From positions 94,242 to 158,241 of the forward strand of contig NZ_BOMQ01000004.1 in the NCBI RefSeq assembly GCF_016862275.1: DNA of 64,000 nucleotides, in the 5' to 3' direction. Numbering within the stretch: position 1 is the first letter of the stretch; the number at the start of each line of letters is the position of its first letter. The notes beneath the pieces are model-generated. The model was not told where the DNA came from and ran no database searches. It saw only the letters and a list, made by a program, of their open reading frames with translations. A program made the position numbers and the translations under genes. This document shows positions 47,953 through 56,706 of the stretch, piece after piece. The DNA comes from Actinoplanes nipponensis (lineage in GTDB: Bacteria > Actinomycetota > Actinomycetes > Mycobacteriales > Micromonosporaceae).

Positions 47953-48066
47953 TAGGAGGGGAGTATTCCTCTGCGCCGGTCTCGTCAACACGGTCTTCAC
48001 CCCACGGGGTGAGCCCGGGGCCGGCGGTCGTCGCCCAGCCGGGCGCCGGCGGAAGAGACCTCCGAC
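47953..48066 (+). promoter_or_regulatory. yybP-ykoY-type (Mn2+) riboswitch upstream of terC
   Basis: The leader contains the hallmarks of the yybP-ykoY class. AGGAGGGGAGTA (47954-47965) opens the element, CGTCAACACGGTCT and GGTGAGCCCGGG come in the middle, and GAAGAGACCTCC closes it at 48052-48063. GGAGG 47955-47959 pairs with CCTCC 48059-48063 as helix P1. The internal helices are G+C-rich (CACCCC/GGGGTG type and GCCGGC arms). A -10-like CACAAT lies at 47937-47942. The class senses manganese and turns on Mn exporters, which suits the TerC gene 70 bp downstream. It was not scored with a covariance model. Confidence 0.75.
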
Positions 48067-48135
48067 AGTCGCACGTCGCTGTGGCCGCTTCTTCGGCGGA
48101 TGCAGCGATGCACAGTGTCTGCCGGAGGTAAATCG

Positions 48136-49131
48136 TTGAACGTTTCCGCCTGGGTCTGGGTCATCACCCTCATCGCCCTGGTCGTCGTCCTCGCCGTTGA
48201 TCTGCTGATCGTCGGTCGCCGCCCGCACGAGCCCAGCATGCGCGAGGCCGGGGGCTGGGTCGCGTTCTACGTAGGGCTGGCGCTGGCCTTCGGGGTGGGC
48301 GTGTGGCTGGCCTGGGGCGGTCAGGCCGCCGGCGAGTTCTACACGGGCTGGCTCACGGAGTACAGCCTCTCCGTCGACAACCTCTTCGTCTTCGTGATCA
48401 TCATGGCCCGCTTCGCCGTGCCCCGGCAGTTCCAGCAGAAGGTGCTGCTCATCGGCATCGTGCTGGCCCTGGTCATGCGGGGCGCGTTCATCGCCGCCGG
48501 CGCCGCGCTGATCGCGCAGTTCTCCTGGGTCTTCTACATTTTCGGGGCGTTCCTGGTCTACACCGCCGTCACGCTGCTCAAGCAGGGCGAGAACGACGAG
48601 GACGACTTCAAGGAGAACATCCTCATCCGGTGGAGCAAGCGGGCCCTGCCGATCTCCTCGTCCTTCGACAGCGGTCACATGACGATCGTGACGGAGGCCG
48701 GCAAGCGGCTCTTCACGCCGATGCTCATCGTCATGATCGCGATCGGCACCACCGACCTTATCTTCGCGCTCGACTCGATCCCGGCCATCTTCGGCATCAC
48801 GAAGGAGCCGTACCTCGTCTTCACCGCGAACGTCTTCGCCCTGATGGGTCTGCGCCAGCTGTACTTCCTGCTCGGCGGCCTGCTGGAGCGGCTGGTCTAC
48901 CTCAACATCGGCCTGGCCTTCGTGCTGGCCTTCATCGGCGTGAAGCTGTTCCTCGAGGCGCTGCACACCAACACGCTGGGCTTCATCAACGGCGGCCACG
49001 GTGTGCACTGGGCGCCGGAGATCCCGATCTGGCTCTCCCTGCTGATCATCCTCGGCACGCTGGGCATCGCCACCGTCGCGAGCCTGATGAAGTCGTCGCG
49101 TGACAAAAGGAAAGAACTGATCAAGGCCTGA
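48136..49131 (+). CDS. terC: TerC-family membrane protein, probable manganese exporter
   Basis: 331 residues with about nine hydrophobic helices. The TerC signatures are clear: TEYSLSVDNLFVFVIIMARF near residue 75, TPMLIVMIAIGTTDLIFALD with SIPAIFGIT near 200, and FTANVFALMGLRQLYFLLGG. The paired acidic residues in SVDN and FALDS are those proposed to bind metal. TTG 48136 is chosen because GGAGG lies 7 nt upstream and a membrane helix begins at once. The riboswitch ahead argues for manganese homeostasis rather than tellurite resistance. A strong bidirectional terminator follows. Confidence 0.93.
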   Translation: MNVSAWVWVITLIALVVVLAVDLLIVGRRPHEPSMREAGGWVAFYVGLALAFGVGVWLAWGGQAAGEFYTGWLTEYSLSVDNLFVFVIIMARFAVPRQFQQKVLLIGIVLALVMRGAFIAAGAALIAQFSWVFYIFGAFLVYTAVTLLKQGENDEDDFKENILIRWSKRALPISSSFDSGHMTIVTEAGKRLFTPMLIVMIAIGTTDLIFALDSIPAIFGITKEPYLVFTANVFALMGLRQLYFLLGGLLERLVYLNIGLAFVLAFIGVKLFLEALHTNTLGFINGGHGVHWAPEIPIWLSLLIILGTLGIATVASLMKSSRDKRKELIKA

Positions 49132-49139
49132 GACAGACG

Positions 49140-49178
49140 AAAGCCGGGGGTACGCGATGCGCGTACCCCCGGCTTTTT
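49140..49178. terminator. Strong intrinsic terminator between terC and typA
   Basis: A perfect 17-bp stem (49140-49156 with 49160-49176), three-base loop ATG and a TTTTT tract at 49174-49178. It is the most canonical terminator in the window. It lies between convergent terC and typA, and could act on both strands, best on the plus strand. Confidence 0.9.
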
Positions 49179-49186
49179 CGTCCCGG

Positions 49187-51052
<1,866 letters not shown>

Positions 51053-51213
51053 ACCACCATTGTCCCCGGCCTTTGTTGCGGCGGCCTTCCGGGGTCACAA
51101 CCCGGAACCGGTTGCGGACCTCGTCCCTGATGTCCTTTTTACGGGTCAGCACGGACGGCGACCCGCTGCTAGCGTTCGGGCGTCGCCGTCCGGCGCGGGG
51201 AGGGACTTCGTCG

Positions 51214-52005
51214 ATGAATCGCAGGCTCCAGATGCTCGTCGCCGCGCTGATCGGCGTCCTCGTGGTCGCCGGCTGCGGACTGGGCGGCCAGCAGGAGGAC
51301 CCGGTGCCGGTGGCGGCGCAGCCGTCGGCGTCCGAGCCGGAGAACATCGTCAACCCGGTGATCGAGTCCGAGGAACCCTCCCCGGCGCCCACCACGGCCA
51401 AGCCGAAGCCGACGAAGAGCAAGGCCAAGCCGAAGGCCACCCCGACCGAGGACCCGAACAACTTCCAGCTGCCGGAGTGCGCCCACCGCGAGGGCAAGAA
51501 GGTGACCAAGGTCAAGGCCAAGGCGGCGCTGCGGGCCGCGGCGGCGAAGAAGTACTGGCCGACGTCCGCGCCCACGCTCACGGTGCCAAGCCGGCTGGTG
51601 CTCGCCACGGCGTGGCACGAGAGCGGCTGGCAGTCCGACATCGTCAACTGCGACGGCGGCCGCGGGCTCATGCAGGTGATGCCGGACACCGAGGCGTTCA
51701 TCAACCAGCGCTTCGAGCAGTCGTACGAGAGCACCGACTACCGGCAGAACGCCACCCTCGGCGCCAACTACCTGGCCTGGCTGACCAAGGCCTTCGGCGA
51801 CGCGTACTTCAAGGGCAAGTACGACCTGAGCCCGGCCCGGTGCAAGTCGCACTCCAGCATGTGCCTGCTCAACATGGTGATCGCCGGCTACAACGTGGGC
51901 CGCCAGCCGGTCGACGACGGGTACGCCGCCAAGCAGCTGCCGAACCCGGAGTACGTGGACGTCGTCCGCGCGCTGATGAAGTCCTGCTACTGCGACCGCT
52001 ACTAG
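51214..52005 (+). CDS. Lytic transglycosylase (SLT-type) lipoprotein
   Basis: 263 residues. The signal peptide ends in lipobox VVAGC (Cys near residue 21), followed by a Pro/Lys/Thr-rich wall-spanning linker to about residue 85. The C-terminal 170 residues are a lysozyme-like SLT domain: catalytic Glu in ATAWHESGWQSDIV, then GGRGLMQVMPDTEAFI, NYLAWLTKAFG and VIAGYNVGRQPV. Cys pairs (NCDGG, ARCKS, SCYCDRY) suggest disulphides. It would cleave peptidoglycan outside the membrane. ATG 51214 has GGGGAGGG upstream; TAGCGT at 51170-51175 is a -10 candidate. Confidence 0.9.
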   Translation: MNRRLQMLVAALIGVLVVAGCGLGGQQEDPVPVAAQPSASEPENIVNPVIESEEPSPAPTTAKPKPTKSKAKPKATPTEDPNNFQLPECAHREGKKVTKVKAKAALRAAAAKKYWPTSAPTLTVPSRLVLATAWHESGWQSDIVNCDGGRGLMQVMPDTEAFINQRFEQSYESTDYRQNATLGANYLAWLTKAFGDAYFKGKYDLSPARCKSHSSMCLLNMVIAGYNVGRQPVDDGYAAKQLPNPEYVDVVRALMKSCYCDRY

Positions 52006-52138
52006 GTGACCGGGTCACCGAGCGCCCGGGCGGCCGAGCTACACTAGTCGGCGGAACCCGGGACTGTGCCCGCCGCTTTGACCCATTCTCGAGCGCGGTA
52101 GTAAGGTCTCGGGGTTGTCGTGCGTAGATGATGCTGGC

Positions 52139-52180
52139 GAGCTCCTGAGTTAGGGTCGTGCAGCACACACTAAGGAGCTC
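52139..52180 (+). promoter_or_regulatory. Inverted repeat that can mask the ribosome site of the L11 paralogue
   Basis: GAGCTCCT (52139-52146) is exactly complementary to AGGAGCTC (52173-52180), which contains the ribosome-binding site of the next gene. In an RNA started upstream of 52139 the site would be paired. TAGGGT at 52151-52156, inside the loop, could instead give a shorter RNA that escapes the hairpin. Confidence 0.6.
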
Positions 52181-52187
52181 TTGCGTA

Positions 52188-52613
52188 ATGCCGCCCAAGA
52201 AGAAGACCCATGAGGTAACCCTCGCGCTTGAGGCGGGTAACGCCGCGATGGTCGACCTCGGCAAGATGCTCGGCCCGACCGGCGCCAACATGCGCGCCGT
52301 CAAGGTCGAGTACGACGAGGCCACCGCGAAGTCCCGTGGCGAGATCATTCCGGTCGTCGTCACGGTCTTCGAGGACCGCAGCCACCAGCTCACCTACAAG
52401 ACGCCGCCGACGAGCTTCCTGATCCGCAAGGCTCTGGGCATCCAGTCGGGCGCGGCCAACCCGCTGACCCAGACCGTGGGCACGCTCAGCGCCGAGCAGG
52501 TGAAGCAGATCGCCGAGCGCAAGCTCCCCGACCTGAACGCCAACGACGTCGACGCCGCGATCAAGGTCGTCTCCGGCACCGCGCGCTCGATGGGCGTCAA
52601 GGTCGCCGAGTAG
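52188..52613 (+). CDS. Divergent, stand-alone ribosomal protein L11 (uL11) paralogue
   Basis: 141 residues, the full L11 length, but unlike canonical bacterial L11. The C-terminal rRNA-binding domain is conserved (FEDRSHQLTYKTPPTSFLIR, VGTLSAEQVKQIAERK, GTARSMGVKV). The N-terminal domain is altered: the hallmark PPVGPALGQ-GVNIM-FCK-FNA run is replaced by AGNAAMVDLGKMLGPTGANM, so the loop prolines that contact thiopeptide antibiotics are gone. It is not followed by rplA and lies far from any visible rplJL or nusG; I expect a normal rplK elsewhere. AAGGAG lies 10 nt before ATG 52188, inside an inverted repeat. A good terminator follows. Roles in an alternative ribosome, stress or thiopeptide tolerance are inference. 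Confidence 0.9.
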   Translation: MPPKKKTHEVTLALEAGNAAMVDLGKMLGPTGANMRAVKVEYDEATAKSRGEIIPVVVTVFEDRSHQLTYKTPPTSFLIRKALGIQSGAANPLTQTVGTLSAEQVKQIAERKLPDLNANDVDAAIKVVSGTARSMGVKVAE

Positions 52614-52628
52614 GTCACCAGCACGGAG

Positions 52629-52663
52629 AACGGCGCGGACCCCACGGGGCCCGCGCCGTTTTT
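52629..52663 (+). terminator. Intrinsic terminator after the L11 paralogue
   Basis: A 15-bp stem with one mismatch (52629-52643 with 52646-52660) and TTTTT at 52659-52663. It shows that the L11 paralogue is transcribed alone. The U tract touches the stop codon of the convergent ClpP-like gene. Confidence 0.85.
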
Positions 52664-53268
52664 CATGCCTTGCCGACGATCTCGTCGATGAGCCCGTAGT
52701 CGCGGGCCTCGGCCGCGCTCAGGACGCGCCCGGCGGACAGGTCGTCCTCGATCCGGCTGCGCGACTGCCCGGTGACCTCCACCAGGCGCAGCACGACCTC
52801 CTCGAGCTCGCGCAGGTGCTGCCCGGCGGCCGCGGCGACCTCGTCGGCGGTGCCGGTGACCCCGGCGGCCCGCGGCTCCACCAGCTTGAACCGGGCGTGC
52901 CGGTACGCCGAGCGCCGCCCGGCCGCGGCCAGCACCGCGAGCACGGCCCCGCCGGCCTCGGAGGTGACCACGGCGTGCACCGGTGCGGCCATCGCGTCCA
53001 TCACGTCGATGACGGCGTGCGCCGCGTTCAGGTCGCCGCCGGAGCTGGCCACGTGCAGCTGGACCGGCTCGGGCCCGGCGGCGTCCAGGGTGAGCAGGGC
53101 GGCGGCGATCGCCGAGGCGGCCGGCCCGGTGAGCGGGCCGCGGATCATGACGATGCGCTGGTCGAAGAGGCGTTCCTCGAGCCAGCCGGGGATGGTGGGC
53201 CCGCCGCCGGACCACGGCTCGGGCGGGGGAGCGGGGCTGGAAGGCTGCCATCGCAGATCGGGTGTCAC
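52663..53268 (-). CDS. ClpP-family protein lacking the catalytic Ser and His
   Basis: 201 residues with ClpP fold features: EERLFDQRIVMIRGPLTGPA, VQLHVASSGGDLNAAHAVID (cf. INSPGG), then VLAAAGRRSAYRHARFKLVE and the C-terminal LSAAEARDYGLIDEIVGKA. Aligned by eye, the nucleophile motif ASMGA is EAGGA here (Ser replaced by Ala105), and MIHQP is KLVEP (His replaced by Val130). The Asp of the triad may remain (IEDD). So it is probably a non-proteolytic subunit or a binding protein. GTG 53268 has GGAGG 4 nt upstream and starts a 30-residue Pro-rich leader. It is convergent with the L11 paralogue; no clpX or second clpP is nearby. Confidence 0.8.
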   Translation of the reverse strand: MTPDLRWQPSSPAPPPEPWSGGGPTIPGWLEERLFDQRIVMIRGPLTGPAASAIAAALLTLDAAGPEPVQLHVASSGGDLNAAHAVIDVMDAMAAPVHAVVTSEAGGAVLAVLAAAGRRSAYRHARFKLVEPRAAGVTGTADEVAAAAGQHLRELEEVVLRLVEVTGQSRSRIEDDLSAGRVLSAAEARDYGLIDEIVGKA

Positions 53269-53419
53269 CGGACCTCCGCGCGTCGAGGGGAGTTCCGAGT
53301 CTAGGGACGCGCGCACCGGAGGGGGGAACGGTTCAGCCGAGGGCGGACGGCGCATTGCCCGGAGGCGTCCGGGGTGCTTGCATGGACTCCATGTGACCGT
53401 CCGTACACGAGGAGATGTG

Positions 53420-54034
53420 ATGTCCGAGCCGCTGCAGCTGGACCCCGCGACGACGGCGATCGTGCTGATCGAGTACCAGAACGAGTTCGTCTCGGACGGG
53501 GGCGCGCTGCACAACGCGGTCGCGCCGGTGATGGACAAGACCGGGATGCTGGCCAACACGGTGGCGCTGGTCGACGCGGCCCGGGCGGCCGGCGTGACGA
53601 TCATGCACGCGCCGATCACGTTCGCGCCGGGCTACGGGGAGCTGTCGCGGCACCCGTACGGCATCCTCAAGGGAGTCGTGGACGGCAACGCCTTCGTCAA
53701 GGGCACCTGGGGCGCGGCGATCGTCGACGACCTGGCGCCCGCCGAGGGGGACATCCTCATCGAGGGCAAGCGCGGCCTGGACACGTTCGCCAGCACCAAC
53801 CTCGACTTCATCCTGCGCAGCCGCGGCATCACCACGGTGATCCTGGCCGGCTTCCTGACCAACTGCTGCGTCGAGTCCACCATGCGCAGCGCGTACGAGA
53901 ACGGCTACCGGGTCATCACGCTGGTCGACTGCACCGCGGCGACCTCGGCCGAGGAGCACGACAACGCGATCGCGTACGACTTCCCGATGTTCTCGCTGCC
54001 GATGGAGTCGTCCCGGGTCGCCGCCGCCCTCTGA
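53420..54034 (+). CDS. Isochorismatase-family cysteine hydrolase
   Basis: 204 residues, a Rossmann-like cysteine hydrolase. The triad can be placed: the acidic residue in IVLIEYQNEF (Glu where most members have Asp), Lys in IEGKRGLDTF, and the nucleophile in FLTNCCVESTMRSAYENGY (Cys150 by the family pattern, Cys149 beside it). Family members hydrolyse isochorismate, nicotinamide or N-carbamoyl compounds; the substrate here is unknown. ATG 53420 has GAGGAG 5 nt upstream. It is divergent from the ClpP-like gene and convergent with the metallo-hydrolase. Confidence 0.88.
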   Translation: MSEPLQLDPATTAIVLIEYQNEFVSDGGALHNAVAPVMDKTGMLANTVALVDAARAAGVTIMHAPITFAPGYGELSRHPYGILKGVVDGNAFVKGTWGAAIVDDLAPAEGDILIEGKRGLDTFASTNLDFILRSRGITTVILAGFLTNCCVESTMRSAYENGYRVITLVDCTAATSAEEHDNAIAYDFPMFSLPMESSRVAAAL

Positions 54035-54038
54035 GGCC

Positions 54039-54692
54039 CTACCAGCCGCGCTCGCGCCACTCGGCCAGGTGCGGGCGTTCCGCGCCGAGCGTCGAGTCCT
54101 TGCCGTGGCCGGGGTAGAACCAGGTGTCGTCGCCCAGCCGGCCGAACAGCTTGGTCTCCACGTCGCCGATCAGCGACGCGAAGTTCTTCTTGTCGCCGCG
54201 GGTGTTGCCGACGCCGCCGGGGAACAGGCTGTCGCCGGTCCACAGGTGGTCGATGCCGCCGGGCTCGCGGTAGTGCAGCACGATCGAGCCGGGGGTGTGC
54301 CCGACCACGTGGATCACCTCGAGGGTGCAGTCGCCGACCGCGATGGTGTCGCCGTCGCCGACCGTGCGGGTCACCACGGGGATCCCGGCGGCGTCGTCGG
54401 CCCCGGCGATCGACTCCGCGCCGGTGGCCTCGACCACCTGCCGCAGGGCGCCGGTGTGGTCGCGGTGCTGGTGGGTGGTGACGACCGCGGCCAGCCCGGC
54501 CGGGCCGATCAGCCGCAGCAGCGTCTCCGCGTCGTTGGCCGCGTCGATGAGCACCTGGCTGCCGTCCGACCGGCAGGTCAGCAGGTAGGCGTTGTTGTCC
54601 ATCGGGCCCACCGAGACCTTGCGCACGGTCAGGCCGGCCAGCTCGCGGACGGCCGGCTCGCCGCCGCGGGTCACGTCTCCGGTGTAGGTCAT
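54039..54692 (-). CDS. MBL-fold metallo-hydrolase (glyoxalase II-like)
   Basis: 217 residues. The metal-binding motif is TTHQHRDHTGAL (HxHxDH), with further ligands in VGHTPGSIVLHY, LWTGDSLFPGGVG and FYPGHGKDSTLG. This pattern is that of the glyoxalase II group, so thioester hydrolysis (mycothiol conjugates in this lineage) is a reasonable guess. Its place between uvrB and uvrA corresponds to Rv1637c. It lies 1 bp after the mycothiol-dependent enzyme gene on the same strand, which supports a shared thiol-linked role. It ends 4 bp from the convergent isochorismatase-type gene. Confidence 0.88.
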   Translation of the reverse strand: MTYTGDVTRGGEPAVRELAGLTVRKVSVGPMDNNAYLLTCRSDGSQVLIDAANDAETLLRLIGPAGLAAVVTTHQHRDHTGALRQVVEATGAESIAGADDAAGIPVVTRTVGDGDTIAVGDCTLEVIHVVGHTPGSIVLHYREPGGIDHLWTGDSLFPGGVGNTRGDKKNFASLIGDVETKLFGRLGDDTWFYPGHGKDSTLGAERPHLAEWRERGW

Positions 54693-54693
54693 G

Positions 54694-55374
54694 TCACTTC
54701 CACCTCGGGGGTCGGGGCAGTGCGCCCTCCGGCGACACCGTGAGATCCGCGCCGTCGCCGCGGCCGGCCAGCCAGGCCGCGATCGAGCGGGTGGGGCCGC
54801 TGACCTCCGGCGCGCCGGCGGGATCGCCCACGGCCAGCGTGTGCTCCACCCCCTGCGGGCGCAGCACCAGGTGGAACGTCTCGTCGGTCACGGTGCCGAC
54901 GATCTCGCGCAGCAGCCGCAGCGCGAAGGCGTCCGGCCAGTCCTCGGGCGTGTAGCCCCGGCCCAGGTCGACGTGGTGCACCTCCACCTCGCGCAGCCGG
55001 GCCCACGGCACGGCCGCGGCGGAGGCGCCGGTCGGCGCCAGGTAGAACGTCCAGGCCTCGGCCGGCATGGCCGCGGCCGCGTCGGCGAAGCGTTCGTGCG
55101 CCTCGCGCAGGTCGGCGATCTGCTCGGTCAGCGGCCGGCCGGCGCCGGCCTCGATGCCCTCGGCGCGGGCGGTCGGGCTGGCGTAGGCGGGCGTCTCGAC
55201 GCCGGTACGGGCCCAGGTCAGCAGGTTGGTGTAGGCGTCGGCGTTGCGGGCCACATGGGTCAGCACGTGCCCGACGGTCCAGCCCGGCAGGGCGGACGGC
55301 TCGAGCACCGCGCCGTCGTCCAGCCCCTCCGCGGTACGGATCAGCCGTTCGGTGGCCTGATCAACGTCGGTCAT
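54694..55374 (-). CDS. Maleylpyruvate isomerase family, mycothiol-dependent enzyme
   Basis: 226 residues, DinB/MDMPI fold. The N-terminal domain shows ALPGWTVGHVLTHVARNADA, whose His is the first metal ligand, with the remaining metal-site region in EVEVHHVDLGRGYTPEDW. The C-terminal domain is the variable SCP2-like part. Such enzymes use mycothiol as cofactor or detoxify with it. ATG 55374 is chosen because the domain begins there; ATG 55398 and ATG 55437 are longer in-frame options without a clear ribosome site. It is followed after 1 bp by the glyoxalase II-like gene. Confidence 0.87.
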   Translation of the reverse strand: MTDVDQATERLIRTAEGLDDGAVLEPSALPGWTVGHVLTHVARNADAYTNLLTWARTGVETPAYASPTARAEGIEAGAGRPLTEQIADLREAHERFADAAAAMPAEAWTFYLAPTGASAAAVPWARLREVEVHHVDLGRGYTPEDWPDAFALRLLREIVGTVTDETFHLVLRPQGVEHTLAVGDPAGAPEVSGPTRSIAAWLAGRGDGADLTVSPEGALPRPPRWK

Positions 55375-55458
55375 GAGCACAAGCGGGTCGACTGTCATGA
55401 CCGACTGCACCGAGCGAAGCGAGGGCCAGGAGGGCATGACGAAGACAAGGGAGTCACG

Positions 55459-55605
55459 GTGAAGACCCTAGCGCCGGAATTCGCTTTCGTGGCGGTAGTG
55501 CCGTCCGTACCGTCGGTGCAGACGCGCCAGACGATCGCGGAGGGGGTGGGAATCGTGCTGTTCGTCGTTCGTGCGTTCCGGTTTCTCCCGGAGGCCGCCG
55601 CCTGA
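55459..55605 (+). CDS. Possible 48-residue small protein before rsgA
   Basis: GTG 55459 has AGGGAG 5 nt upstream and opens a 48-codon frame (MKTLAPEFAFVAVVPSVPSV at the start), with a short hydrophobic stretch EGVGIVLFVVRAF. The third-position bias is weak, and an overlapping minus-strand frame (RDRLARLHRRYGRHYRHESE) is about equally plausible, so this may be only leader sequence of rsgA. Confidence 0.25.
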   Translation: MKTLAPEFAFVAVVPSVPSVQTRQTIAEGVGIVLFVVRAFRFLPEAAA

Positions 55606-55643
55606 CGCCTGTCGGCGGGCCTCCCCTGACCTAAGGGTTCCCC

Positions 55644-56684
55644 ATGTCTGACCTGTCCGCGCTGGGCTGGGACGAGACACTCGCGTCCGCCTACCGAAAC
55701 TACGACCGCCCCGACGCCGCGCCGGCCCGGGTGCTGCGCGCCGACCGTGGCGTCTGCACCGTGCTGGACGCGTCCGGGGTGAGCCGCGCCAGCCTGGCCG
55801 GCACCGTGCTGCTGGGCGCCGCGCGGGACCCCGCCCAGTTGCCGTGCGCCGGTGACTGGGTGGTGCTGCGGCGCTGGCCGGACCGGCGTACCACGGTCGA
55901 GGGTGTGCTGCCGCGGCGCGCCGCGCTGATCCGCCGTACCTCCGACAAGGATTCCGTCGGCCAGGTCCTGGCGGCCAACATGGACACCGTCGCGGTGGTC
56001 GAGCCGATGCACCCGGCGCCCGACGACGCCCGCCTGGAGCGCCTGCTGGCGCTCGCCTGGGAGTCCGGCGCGCGACCGGTGATCGTGCTCTCCAAGAGCG
56101 ACACCGCGCGGGACCCGCAGGCGGTGGCGCGCCAGCTCGGCGAGCTGGCGCCGGGGGTACGGGTGCTGCCGGTCAGCGTGCACGCGGGCACGGGGCTGGA
56201 CGCCCTGCGCCCCTACGTCGCACCCGGGCGCACCCTGGCCCTGCTCGGCCGGTCCGGGGCGGGCAAGTCGTCGCTGGTCAACGCGCTCGCCGGGGCCGAG
56301 GTGATGGGCGTGCAGGAGATCCGGCGGGCCGACGGCAAGGGCCGGCACACCACCGCGTACCGGAGCCTGGTCCTGATCCCCGGCGGGGGAGCGGTGCTGG
56401 ACACCCCGGGCATCCGCGGGGTGGGCCTGCTCGACACGGCCGAGGGGCTGGACCGGGCCTTCGCCGACGTCGCGGCGCTGGCCGGGCGCTGCCGTTTCGG
56501 TGATTGTGGTCACGACGGCGAGCCCGGGTGCGCGGTCGCCGCGGCGCTGGCCGACGGGACGCTGCCGGCGCGGCGCCTGGACAGCTGGCGCAAGCTGCAC
56601 CGCGAGGTCGCCGTCGAGAGCAGCCGGCGGGCCGCGCGGCTGGCCCAGGCGGCCGGCTCGTCCCGGCGCAGGCCGCGCCGGTGA
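55644..56684 (+). CDS. rsgA: Ribosome small subunit-dependent GTPase A
   Basis: 30S assembly GTPase. The 346 residues have an N-terminal OB-fold (about 25-110) and a circularly permuted GTPase domain: G4 VLSKSDTA comes first, then G5, then G1 LLGRSGAGKSSLVNAL near residue 197 and G3 DTPGIRG. The C-terminal zinc motif reads CRFGDCGHDGEPGC. The permuted order is diagnostic. It is a plus-strand gene directly followed by the large membrane protein (22 bp). Confidence 0.95.
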   Translation: MSDLSALGWDETLASAYRNYDRPDAAPARVLRADRGVCTVLDASGVSRASLAGTVLLGAARDPAQLPCAGDWVVLRRWPDRRTTVEGVLPRRAALIRRTSDKDSVGQVLAANMDTVAVVEPMHPAPDDARLERLLALAWESGARPVIVLSKSDTARDPQAVARQLGELAPGVRVLPVSVHAGTGLDALRPYVAPGRTLALLGRSGAGKSSLVNALAGAEVMGVQEIRRADGKGRHTTAYRSLVLIPGGGAVLDTPGIRGVGLLDTAEGLDRAFADVAALAGRCRFGDCGHDGEPGCAVAAALADGTLPARRLDSWRKLHREVAVESSRRAARLAQAAGSSRRRPRR

Positions 56685-56706
56685 GCGCCTCTGGCACAAT
56701 TCACCG

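Noticed and set aside
52100..52125. TTGTCG near 52115 as a further PafBC-type promoter for the L11 paralogue
   Set aside because: No TAnnnT lies 11 nt downstream (the sequence there is TGCTGG).
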